From Streptantibioticus cattleyicolor NRRL 8057 = DSM 46488 (GTDB lineage: Bacteria > Actinomycetota > Actinomycetes > Streptomycetales > Streptomycetaceae): a stretch of 64,000 nt of DNA. The position numbers were made by a program, and so were the translations under genes. The notes under the pieces are model-generated. The model did no database searches, was not told the DNA's origin, and worked only from the letters and a program-made list of their open reading frames with translations. Below are positions 56,928-64,000 of the stretch, piece after piece. The stretch's first letter is position 1; each line of letters opens with the position of its first letter. The stretch spans positions 4,092,001 to 4,156,000 of the forward strand of contig NC_017586.1 in NCBI RefSeq assembly GCF_000240165.1, written 5' to 3'.

Positions 56928-57038
56928 CCGCCCCCGTCCCGCCCCTCGACCCCTCAAGGCCCTTGCGACACACCCTCGTCCAGCGCGCACGCGGACCGCC
57001 GCGTGGCGCCCACCCCTGCCCGCGAACGTGGAGTCCCC

Positions 57039-58499
57039 ATGGCCGCCGCTCCCGCCGCCCCGCCGCACACCGGCGGGGTCCTCGCCCTGATCCCCGGTAC
57101 GCCGGGGCTGCTGACGGTCGCCGCCCTCGGCGTCGTGCTGCTGCTCGTCCTCATCATCAAGGTGCGGCTGCAACCCTTCGTCGCCCTCCTGGTGGTCTCG
57201 GTGGCGGTCGGGCTGGGTGCCGGGCTGAGCGTCACCGAGCTGTTCGGCACGGTGCAGCGCTCGTCCGCGGTGAGCCTGATCGAGTCGGGGATGGGCGGCA
57301 TCCTCGGCCACATCGCCGTCATCATCGGGCTGGGCACCATGCTCGGGGCGATCCTGGAGGTCTCCGGCGGCGCGGAGGTGCTCAGCGGGCGGCTGCTGGC
57401 GCTCTTCGGGGAGGAGCGCGCGCCGCTGGCGATGGGGCTGACCGGACTGCTCTTCGGCATCCCGGTCTTCTTCGACGTCGGGATCTTCGTGCTGGCCCCG
57501 CTGGTGTACGCGGCGGTGCGGCGCGGCGGCAGGTCGGTGCTGCGGTACGCGCTGCCGCTGCTGGCCGGGCTGTCGATGACGCACGCCTTCCTGCCGCCGC
57601 ACCCCGGCCCGGTGGCCGCGGCCGGGCTCCTCCACGTCCAGCTCGGCTGGGTGATCCTGATGGGCGCGGTGTGCGGGATACCCGCGGTGCTGGCGGCCTG
57701 GGGTTACGCGGCGTGGATCGGTGAGCGGATCTTCGTCCCGTTGCCGCGGGAGATGGCGGAGGCGTCGGCCGAGTCGCGGGCGGCGGTGGTGGCCGAGCGG
57801 CGGGCGGCGGGGGTACGGACACCGGAGGAGTCGGTGGCGCTCACGGTGGTGCTCGCCGTCATCGGCACCCCGCTGCTGCTGATCCTGGCGGCCACGTTCT
57901 CCTCGGTGGCGCTGGGGGAGGGCGCCGTCAGGTCCGCGCTGGAGTTCTTCGGCCATCCCTTCGTCGCGCTGACCATCGCGCTGCTGCTGGCCTACTGGCT
58001 GCTGGGGGTCAGGCGTGGCTGGAGCCGGGGGAGCCTGGAGGCGGTCTCCACCTCCTCGCTGGGGCCGGTCGGCAACATCCTGCTGGTCGTCGGGGCCGGC
58101 GGGGTCTTCGGCGCGGTCCTGGGGGGCAGCGGGGTGGCCGACGCGCTGGCCCGGACCTTCCACGACGTGGGGCTGCCGGTGATCGTGCTGGCGTGGCTGA
58201 TCAGCGTGGTGCTGCGGGTGGCGCAGGGGTCGGCGACGGTGGCGATCGTGACCACGGCGGGCATCGTGCGGCCGATGGTGGAGCACGCCCGTTACAGCCA
58301 GCCGCAGTTGGCGCTGGTCATCGTCGCGGTGTCGGCCGGGTCGATCTTCGCCTCGCACGTCAACGACGGCGGCTTCTGGATGGTCGCCAAGTACTTCGGG
58401 ATCGGCGAGCGGGAGACGCTGGCCTCCTGGACGGTGCTGGAGTCGGTGCTGTCGGTGGCCGGATTCGCGATGGCGGGACTGGTCGCGCTGGTGGTATGA
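57039..58499 (+). CDS. gntP: GntP-family gluconate/sugar-acid permease
   Basis: 486 residues with about 12 membrane helices. Family motifs include GMGGILGHIAVIIGLGTMLGAILEVSGGAEVL, LFGIPVFFDVGIFVLAPLV, THAFLPPHPGPVAAAG and SGSIFASHVNDGGFWM-like (AGSIFASHVNDGGFWMVAKYF). A proton symporter for gluconate or 2-keto-3-deoxygluconate fits the adjacent KdgK-like kinase. ATG 57039 is preferred (GGAG 6-9 bp upstream) over GTG 57003. Confidence 0.92.
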   Translation: MAAAPAAPPHTGGVLALIPGTPGLLTVAALGVVLLLVLIIKVRLQPFVALLVVSVAVGLGAGLSVTELFGTVQRSSAVSLIESGMGGILGHIAVIIGLGTMLGAILEVSGGAEVLSGRLLALFGEERAPLAMGLTGLLFGIPVFFDVGIFVLAPLVYAAVRRGGRSVLRYALPLLAGLSMTHAFLPPHPGPVAAAGLLHVQLGWVILMGAVCGIPAVLAAWGYAAWIGERIFVPLPREMAEASAESRAAVVAERRAAGVRTPEESVALTVVLAVIGTPLLLILAATFSSVALGEGAVRSALEFFGHPFVALTIALLLAYWLLGVRRGWSRGSLEAVSTSSLGPVGNILLVVGAGGVFGAVLGGSGVADALARTFHDVGLPVIVLAWLISVVLRVAQGSATVAIVTTAGIVRPMVEHARYSQPQLALVIVAVSAGSIFASHVNDGGFWMVAKYFGIGERETLASWTVLESVLSVAGFAMAGLVALVV

Positions 58500-58531
58500 G
58501 GCGGCGGCCCGCGCTCTTCTCCGCGGGACAC

Positions 58532-58562
58532 CCGGGCTTGATAATGCTCACGTCAAGTCCGG
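58532..58562. terminator. Inverted repeat after gntP
   Basis: CCGGGCTTGA (58532-58541) and TCAAGTCCGG (58553-58562) form a 10-bp stem with one G-T wobble and an 11-nt loop. A shorter CCCGCG/CGCGGG hairpin lies at 58508-58527. Either may end gntP transcription; the first could equally be an operator for the protease gene 47 bp downstream. Confidence 0.4.
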
Positions 58563-58608
58563 GGTCGTCGCCCCGGACCCCTTCCGGCAACGGAGAGGAT
58601 CCCCCCGC

Positions 58609-59466
58609 ATGACATCCCCTCTCATCGGCGCGTTGACCGCGGGCGCCCTGGCCGCCGCGGGCCTGCTCGGCACCACCGCCGCGCCGGCGCACGCGGCGCC
58701 CCCGGCCGCCTCCGCCCACGCCGTCACCCCGCACGCGGTCACCTTCGCCGGCACCGTGGCGCTGAGCGACTGCTCCGGCTCCGTCATCCGCACCGCCACC
58801 TCCGCCGACACCGACCCGGCCCTGGTCATGACCAACGGCCACTGTCTGGAGACGGGCATGCCGGGCGCCGGCGAGGTCATCACCGACCAGCCCTCCAGCA
58901 GAAGCTTCACCCTGCTCAACGCCTCCGGCGGCGCGGCGGGCACACTGCGCGCCACCAAGGTCTCCTACGCCACCATGACCGACACCGACATCACCCTCTA
59001 CCAGCTCAGCAGCACCTACGCGCAGATACGCCAGCGCTACCACATCGAGGCGCTCACCCTGTCGTCCGCGCACCCGGTGCAGGGCGAGGCCATCGAGGTG
59101 GTCTCCGGCTACTGGAAGCGCACCTACAGCTGCGCCGTCGACGGCTTCGTCTACCGGCTGCGCGAGGGCGACTGGACCTGGAAGGACTCGGTCCGCTACA
59201 CCCCGTCCTGCGACACCATCGGCGGCACCTCCGGCTCGCCCGTCGTCGACCCGGCCACCGGCCAGGTGGTCGCCGTCAACAACACCGGCAACGAGGACGG
59301 CGAGCAGTGCACCGTGGACAACCCCTGCGAGGTGGACAGCGGCGGCAACGTCACCGTCCACCAGGGCACCAACTACGCCGAGGAGACCTATGAGATAGCC
59401 GCCTGCGTGGCGGCCGGCAACCGGATCGACCTCACCCTGCCCGGCTGCACGCTGCCCAGGCCCTGA
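58609..59466 (+). CDS. Secreted trypsin-like serine protease
   Basis: 285 residues. The signal peptide MTSPLIGALTAGALAAAGLLGTTAAPAHA is followed by a chymotrypsin-fold domain. The catalytic triad is visible: His in VMTNGHCLETG, Asp in MTDTDITLYQL, and Ser in CDTIGGTSGSPVVDPATG. Cysteines are numerous, suggesting several disulfides. No propeptide domain is evident. Exported, likely for extracellular protein breakdown. Confidence 0.9.
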   Translation: MTSPLIGALTAGALAAAGLLGTTAAPAHAAPPAASAHAVTPHAVTFAGTVALSDCSGSVIRTATSADTDPALVMTNGHCLETGMPGAGEVITDQPSSRSFTLLNASGGAAGTLRATKVSYATMTDTDITLYQLSSTYAQIRQRYHIEALTLSSAHPVQGEAIEVVSGYWKRTYSCAVDGFVYRLREGDWTWKDSVRYTPSCDTIGGTSGSPVVDPATGQVVAVNNTGNEDGEQCTVDNPCEVDSGGNVTVHQGTNYAEETYEIAACVAAGNRIDLTLPGCTLPRP

Positions 59467-59485
59467 CCGCGCCGCGGACAGGGAA

Positions 59486-59517
59486 CCGGCCAGTACGCGC
59501 ACCCGCGTACCGGCCGG
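59486..59517. terminator. Bidirectional hairpin between protease and chitinase
   Basis: CCGGCCAGTACGCG (59486-59499) and CGCGTACCGGCCGG (59504-59517) pair with one mismatch around a 4-nt loop, between two convergent genes. Confidence 0.7.
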
Positions 59518-59538
59518 CTCGTCGCCCGTCGGGCGGTG

Positions 59539-61050
59539 TCACGGCATGGCGTGCACGTGGGTGCCCACGCCGTTGGCGAAGGAGTTGCCGGCCGACGCGT
59601 CCCAGTTGGTCGACCAGGTCATCGCGCCGCGCAGGGACGGCCAGGTGGTGGCGGGCTTGAAGGAGCCGCAGCCGGTGCCCTTGGTCAGGCAGTCCAGCGC
59701 GTTGTCGACCACGGTCGGCGAGACGTAGCCGCTGCCCGCCGCGCTGCTGGAGGCCGGGACCCCGATGCCCACCTGGGACGGGTCGAGGCCGGCCTGGATG
59801 GCGGTGCAGGCCAGCGAGGTGATGAAGTCCACGCTGCCCTGGGAGTAGACGTTGCCGTCACAGCCGTTCATCGAACCCGAGTTGTAGTACTGGGTGTTGA
59901 CGACGGTGAGGATGTCCTTGACCTTCAGCGCGGTGGCCAGGTAGTCGCTGGAGGACGAGAGCATGTCGATGGTCTGCGGTGCCATGGTGACCACCAGACC
60001 GGAGCCCGCCTTGGCCGACAGCGCGTGCAGCGCCTGGCTCATGTAGGTGGGGTTGATGCCGTTCTCCAGGTCGATGTCGACACCGTTGAAGCCGTAGTTC
60101 TGCATCAACGTGTAGACGCTGTCGGCGAAGTTGGCGGCCGAGGCGCTGTCGCCCACCGAGATGGTGCCGTTCTGGCCGCCGACCGAGACGATCACCTTCT
60201 TGCCGGCCGCCTGCTTGGCCTTGATGTCGGCCTTGAACTGGGCGTCGCTGTAGTTCAGGCACGAGTCGAGGGAGAAGTCGACGGCGCCCGGGGTGGTGGT
60301 GGCGTTGGCGAAGGCCACCGCGATGATGTCGTACTGGCTGTTGACGTCGCTGAGCTTCTGCACGGTGGCGCCGTTGCAGAAGTCCTGCCAGTAGCCGGTG
60401 ACGGCGTGCTTGGGCAGACCGGTGTTGCCGGGCGGCGGGGTGGGTGTGGGTGTCGGGGTCGGCGTGGGTGTGGGCGTCGGCGTGGGGGTCGGCGTCGGCG
60501 TCGGGGTGCCGCCGCTGCCCGCCGGGCCGGTGAGCGACACGTCGTCCGCGTCGTACGCCGGCTGCCCGTACCAGCCGTGCAGGTAGACGGTGACCGAGCG
60601 GGTCGAGGCGCCGGTGGTGAAGGTCGTCGTCAGCTGCTGGTACGAGGTGGCCGACGGGGTCCAGGTGGAGACGTCCGTGGTGCCGGTGCCGCTCGCGCCG
60701 AGGTAGACGTAGGAGCCCTGGACCCAGGCGCTGAGCGTGTACGAGGAGTTGGGCTGCACGCTGACGACCTGGGAGCACTGGGCGTCGTCGCTGCCGGCCG
60801 GGGTGGCCTGGAGGGCGGCGTTCCCGCTGTGCACCGGCGAGGAGACGACGGTGCCGGAACCGGCCGAACACGACCAGGTGCCCAGCCCCGACTCGAACCC
60901 GGGGTCGACCAGCAGGTTGGCGTCGGCCGCGTGGGCCGTCATGGTGAGCCCCAGTCCCAGGCCGCCGCCGACCAGGGCGGTGGCGGTGAGGACGGGCAGG
61001 GTGTGGCGCAGCCGTCTGCGGAACGGTGCAGAATGGCGTGAACCTGACAT
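59539..61050 (-). CDS. Secreted GH18 chitinase with carbohydrate-binding module
   Basis: 503 residues. The signal peptide ends at LGLGLTMTAHA. A CBM-like beta-sandwich follows (NLLVDPGFESGLGTWSCSAGS ... VYLHGWYGQPAYDADDVSL), then a linker of about a dozen Thr-Pro repeats (DNA 60429-60513). The GH18 barrel comes next with KKVIVSVGGQNG and the catalytic FNGVDIDLENG, whose Asp-x-Asp-x-Glu core is intact. VTMAPQTIDM and GAMTWSTNWDAS complete the active site. It hydrolyses chitin outside the cell. The start is MSGSRHSAP; an upstream in-frame Met lies in the operator region. Confidence 0.94.
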   Translation of the reverse strand: MSGSRHSAPFRRRLRHTLPVLTATALVGGGLGLGLTMTAHAADANLLVDPGFESGLGTWSCSAGSGTVVSSPVHSGNAALQATPAGSDDAQCSQVVSVQPNSSYTLSAWVQGSYVYLGASGTGTTDVSTWTPSATSYQQLTTTFTTGASTRSVTVYLHGWYGQPAYDADDVSLTGPAGSGGTPTPTPTPTPTPTPTPTPTPTPTPPPGNTGLPKHAVTGYWQDFCNGATVQKLSDVNSQYDIIAVAFANATTTPGAVDFSLDSCLNYSDAQFKADIKAKQAAGKKVIVSVGGQNGTISVGDSASAANFADSVYTLMQNYGFNGVDIDLENGINPTYMSQALHALSAKAGSGLVVTMAPQTIDMLSSSSDYLATALKVKDILTVVNTQYYNSGSMNGCDGNVYSQGSVDFITSLACTAIQAGLDPSQVGIGVPASSSAAGSGYVSPTVVDNALDCLTKGTGCGSFKPATTWPSLRGAMTWSTNWDASAGNSFANGVGTHVHAMP

Positions 61051-61095
61051 ACAAGCCTCCGAGGGGGGACGCCGGCGCGTCGGGAGGGTGAACGG

Positions 61096-61126
61096 TTTGG
61101 TACGGACCAAAGTGGTCCAGACCAGT
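61096..61126. promoter_or_regulatory. DasR-type operator(s) upstream of the chitinase
   Basis: AGTGGTCCAGACCAGT (61111-61126) matches 14 of 16 positions of the DasR responsive element as I recall it (ACTGGTCTAGACCAGT). The adjacent palindrome TTTGGT-ACGG-ACCAAA (61096-61111) gives a second GGTnCnGACC-type site. Together they also form the tandem GGTCC-type repeats described for Streptomyces chitinase promoters. This suggests repression lifted by aminosugar phosphates. The rest of 61051-61377 holds no gene. Confidence 0.65.
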
Positions 61127-61377
61127 GTCGGGTGTCAATAGACCGGACACGACCGGATCCGCCGCCGCCCGGCCCGCCCGCCCGGGTCCCGCCCGTTGCC
61201 CGCGAAGCCGCTGACCGCCGGGGAAAACCTGGATAGGCTGCGCAGCGTCATAGCGCGAACGCGGTACGCGAGGTTCTCCCGCGGGCGGACGTGCCTGCGT
61301 GGGTGACAGGGCGTCCCGGGCGGACGCCCGGCCCCCGTCAGGGCCGCCGGAAGCGGTGGGACGGTGGAGGGTTGGCC

Positions 61378-62232
61378 ATGTCGACCGTCATAGGCGTCAC
61401 CAGCGACGGCCTGCTGCTGCCCGGCTCCGGGCAGCCGGCCGCGCCCGCCGTCGTCCTGCCCGGCGCCGACGCCCGCCCGCTCGACCGGCAGCTCGCCGAG
61501 GTGGCCGCCGTGCTGGAGAACGCCGGCTACCTGGTGGTGCTCGTCCCCGACTGGGCACCGCCGGTCCAGCGGTTACGGCTGCGGCGGATCCGGGCGCTGC
61601 TGGAGTGCGACCGCGTCGCGCTGGTGCCCACCGCCCTGCCGCCGCTGGCGGTCGCCGTACTCGCCGCCCAGTTACGCCAGATCGCCCGCTACGACCTCGG
61701 CCCCGGCGTCATCGCCTCGGCCGCCGGACTCCTCGGCCACTACCTGTACGCCGGCGCCGTACTCGGCAGCCTCGCCCGGCTCGACCGGGTCCCCGTCGCC
61801 CTCCCCGCCCACCTGGCCTCCTGGATGCCCGGCGTGTGGTTCGCGGTGCTCGCCGCCCCCGAGCGGCGGCTGGTCAAGGTCACCGAGGACGCCCGGCTGC
61901 CCGGCCCGTCCTTCGCCACCGGGCTCACCCTCGCCGCCGACGCCCCCGGCACGCCCGGCGCCGACTGGGTACGCAACCGGCTCGCCGCCGACTGGCGCTG
62001 CGGCCAACTCACCGAGACCGCCCGCCCGTCGGACTCGGCACACTGGTGGGGGACGTCCCGGTCGGCGGAGTTCACCGCCCACATCACCGACGTCGGCGTG
62101 CTGTGCCGGCTGGTCGCCGCCGCCCACCGGGAACCGTGCCGCTGGTGCGGCCTGGAACTCCTCGGCGACCGCTGCGCGTTCTGCGCCACCGGCAACCTCC
62201 CGCTGCCGCGCCGGACCGCCCCCGCCACCTGA
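61378..62232 (+). CDS. Hypothetical protein upstream of the Tad/Flp pilus genes
   Basis: 284 residues from ATG 61378 with GGAGGG upstream. Alternating beta/alpha sequence (PAVVLPGADARPLDRQLAEVAAVLENAGYLVVLVPDW ... RIRALLECDRVALVPTALPPLAVAVLAAQL) suggests a Rossmann-like domain. The C terminus is a zinc ribbon (CRWCGLELLGDRCAFCATG). No family is recognised. It is followed 46 bp later by cpaB and may be part of the pilus operon. Confidence 0.7.
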   Translation: MSTVIGVTSDGLLLPGSGQPAAPAVVLPGADARPLDRQLAEVAAVLENAGYLVVLVPDWAPPVQRLRLRRIRALLECDRVALVPTALPPLAVAVLAAQLRQIARYDLGPGVIASAAGLLGHYLYAGAVLGSLARLDRVPVALPAHLASWMPGVWFAVLAAPERRLVKVTEDARLPGPSFATGLTLAADAPGTPGADWVRNRLAADWRCGQLTETARPSDSAHWWGTSRSAEFTAHITDVGVLCRLVAAAHREPCRWCGLELLGDRCAFCATGNLPLPRRTAPAT

Positions 62233-62278
62233 CCGGCGTCCCGCCGCCCCCCGTCCGCCTCGACCGAAAGCCCTCCGG

Positions 62279-62992
62279 ATGAACTCACGTCAGCGACGCG
62301 GTGCGATCCTCCTGGTGTTCTCCGCGCTCTGTGCGCTCGCCGCCTTCCTCGGCGTGCTCGCCTTCGTCGACGACGTGGACGCCAAGGTGGGCCCGCAGGT
62401 CACCGCCTACCAGGCCAAGGAGGACATCGCCGCCTACCGGACGCTCGACCCCGGCCAGTTCACCACCGTCGCCATGCCGCGCCGCTGGCTGCCGGCCACC
62501 GCCGTCACCGACCTGCGCCGGGTGACCGGACGCATCGCCGCCGTCCCGTTGCGCAAGGGCTCGCTCCTCCAGGCCGACATGGTCGCCGACCAACCCGCGC
62601 TCGCCCCCGGACAACAGGAGCTGGCCATCATGATCGACGCCGCCACCGGCGTCCCCGGCGAGATCCACCCCGGCGACAGCGTCAACATCTACGCCACCTT
62701 CCCCGGCAACCAGCAGCAGGGCGGCAGGAACGAGTCCCGCATCATCGTCACCGGCGCCCGGGTGCTCAAGATCGGACGGCAGACCCCGATCAGCCAGACC
62801 AGCGACCAGACCGACGCCCGGGCCACCCGGCAGGCGGTGCCCGTCGCCTTCGCGCTGACCACCCTGGACGCCCAACGCGTCGCCTACGCCGAGTCGTTCG
62901 CCACCCACGTCCGCCTCGCGCTGACCGCCCCCGGCAGCCCCGCGCCGGTGCCCTCCGCGGAGCGCACCTACACCCTCGAAGGCGACCGGTGA
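62279..62992 (+). CDS. cpaB: Flp pilus assembly protein CpaB (RcpC/SAF domain)
   Basis: 237 residues. One N-terminal membrane helix (AILLVFSALCALAAFLGVLAFV) is followed by a SAF domain (VTAYQAKEDIAAYRTLDPGQFTTVAMPRRWLP ... VTGRIAAVPLRKGSLLQADMV) and a CpaB C-domain (GVPGEIHPGDSVNIYATF). In Tad systems this periplasm-side component helps pilus assembly. It lies 7 bp before the cpaE-like gene, so they share an operon. Confidence 0.9.
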   Translation: MNSRQRRGAILLVFSALCALAAFLGVLAFVDDVDAKVGPQVTAYQAKEDIAAYRTLDPGQFTTVAMPRRWLPATAVTDLRRVTGRIAAVPLRKGSLLQADMVADQPALAPGQQELAIMIDAATGVPGEIHPGDSVNIYATFPGNQQQGGRNESRIIVTGARVLKIGRQTPISQTSDQTDARATRQAVPVAFALTTLDAQRVAYAESFATHVRLALTAPGSPAPVPSAERTYTLEGDR

Positions 62993-62999
62993 GGACGGC

Positions 63000-64000
63000 A
63001 TGACCATCCGCATCCTGCCCGCCGTCGCCGACCCGGAGGCCGCCCGCGCCGTCGCCGCGCTCACCGGCCGCCTCCCGGAGGCCGAACCCGCCGCGCCCGC
63101 CGCCGACTCCACCACCCTTCTCGACACCCTCGGCCGCCTCGCCGCCCAGGGCGTCGACCACCTCCCCGAGGTCGTCGTCGTCCACCAGGCCATCGGACCG
63201 CTGCCCGCGCTCGAACTCGTCCGCGAGGTGGCGCTGCGCCACCCGGCGGTCGGCGTGGTGCTGCTCACCGCCGACCAGGGGCCCGCCGCGTACTCCGCCG
63301 CGATGGACGCCGGCGCCCGGGGCGTGGCCGGCCTCCCGCTCTCCCAGGCCGAACTCGACCACCGGGTACGGGCCGCCGCCGCCTGGGCCACCGGGGTCCG
63401 CCGCCACCTCGGCGCCGGCGACGGGGCGACCGCCGGACCCGGCGGCACCGTGGTCACCGTCAGCGGTGCCAAGGGCGGCGTCGGCGCCACCACCGCCGCC
63501 GTCCAACTCGCCCTCGCCGCCCGGGCCGCCGGCCACCCCACCGCCCTGGCCGACATGGACCTCCAGACCGGGGACGTCGCCTCCTACCTCGACGTACGCT
63601 TCCGCCGCTCCATCGCCGACCTCGCCGGGATCGCCGACCTCTCCCCGCGCGTGCTGGACGACGCCATGTTCCGCCACGACAGCGGCCTCGCCCTGCTGCT
63701 CTGCCCGGCCGAGGGCGAACAGGGCGAGACCGTCACCGACCGGGCCGCCCGGCAGATCGTCACCGCGCTGCGCGCCCGCTACGACACCGTGGTGATCGAC
63801 TGCGGCAGCCAGCTCACCGGCGCCGGAGCCGTCGCCGTCGAAATGGCCGACACCGCGCTGCTGGTCACCACCCCCGACGTGGTCGCGGTACGGGCCGCCA
63901 AACGCACCGTACGGCTGTGGGACCGGCTGCGGATCCGCAAGCCCCAGGAGACCGTGACGGTGGTCAACCGCCACACCCGGCACACCGAGATCCAGCCCGC
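63000..64000 (+). CDS. cpaE: CpaE/TadZ-like ATPase (partial, runs off the right edge)
   Basis: 333 complete codons from ATG 63000 with no stop before the window ends. The N-terminal part is receiver-like (DHLPEVVVVHQAIGPLPALELVREVALRHPAVGVVLLTAD). The C-terminal MinD/ParA domain shows a deviant Walker A (VSGAKGGVGATTAAVQLALAAR), DMDLQTGDVASYLDV and YDTVVIDCGSQL. It localises the Tad pilus machine at the membrane. The last residues seen are HTRHTEIQPA. Confidence 0.9.
   Translation, partial: MTIRILPAVADPEAARAVAALTGRLPEAEPAAPAADSTTLLDTLGRLAAQGVDHLPEVVVVHQAIGPLPALELVREVALRHPAVGVVLLTADQGPAAYSAAMDAGARGVAGLPLSQAELDHRVRAAAAWATGVRRHLGAGDGATAGPGGTVVTVSGAKGGVGATTAAVQLALAARAAGHPTALADMDLQTGDVASYLDVRFRRSIADLAGIADLSPRVLDDAMFRHDSGLALLLCPAEGEQGETVTDRAARQIVTALRARYDTVVIDCGSQLTGAGAVAVEMADTALLVTTPDVVAVRAAKRTVRLWDRLRIRKPQETVTVVNRHTRHTEIQP

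Noticed and set aside
60429-60513. Short tandem repeat that could suggest a CRISPR or regulatory array
   Set aside because: It is the Thr-Pro linker of the chitinase read in DNA; units are 6 bp, with no spacers.

Overview
The window is high-GC actinomycete DNA, almost certainly from a Streptomyces or a close relative. The reasons are GC-rich codon third positions, GTG/TTG starts, and gene order that matches (from memory) the Streptomyces chromosome around accA2, pccB, birA, cya, hutH, mca, pckG and the Flp/Tad pilus genes. No tRNA or rRNA gene, CRISPR array or recognisable transposase or integrase was found.

Left core (1-28 kb): a propionyl/acyl-CoA carboxylase locus (biotin-carboxylase subunit, epsilon and beta subunits, biotin ligase) with maf and a 43-residue MmpB-like membrane protein between them. 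Then come an adenylate cyclase, a crotonase, a GAF-GGDEF cyclase, histidine ammonia-lyase, a LAXTG surface protein and an L,D-transpeptidase lipoprotein. An ABC exporter with a degenerate ATPase follows, then a phosphorothioate-dependent-type HNH restriction gene, an XRE regulator, msrA, metB, a small sigma factor with a coupled membrane protein, MarR, threonine dehydratase, a DrrAB-type exporter with an operator inside its promoter, greA and mca.

Island (about 28.95-44.43 kb): a defence island sits exactly inside the CxxC codons of a yyaL (DUF255) gene. The 5' end of yyaL occurs three times, as a fragment at 28.0 kb, a copy at 28.8 kb and a copy at 44.26 kb. The island carries (i) an XRE regulator plus a complete pPIWI-RE three-gene system (REase, DinG-like helicase, PIWI/RNase H protein) and (ii) a divergent N4-cytosine-type methyltransferase facing an McrC-McrB operon with an extra unknown protein. 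The second module looks like an LlaJI-style restriction-modification system. GC content is visibly lower in the methyltransferase/McrBC part.

Right core (44.4-64 kb): the rest of yyaL, a TetR regulator, a hemolysin-III-type membrane protein, GTP-dependent PEP carboxykinase, and an alanine-type aminotransferase. Next is a D-amino-acid/ketogluconate cluster: D-aminoacylase, frameshifted amino-acid deaminase, KdgK-like kinase, IclR regulator, RidA and a GntP permease. A secreted serine protease, a GH18 chitinase with DasR-like sites, and the start of a Flp/Tad pilus locus (cpaB, cpaE/tadZ) complete the window.

Two copies of a roughly 700-bp, transposase-less, nested-palindromic element with terminal inverted repeats (7.4-8.1 kb and 52.66-53.37 kb) abut the stop codons of unrelated genes. 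This MITE-like family and the yyaL integration hot spot are the least explained features here.
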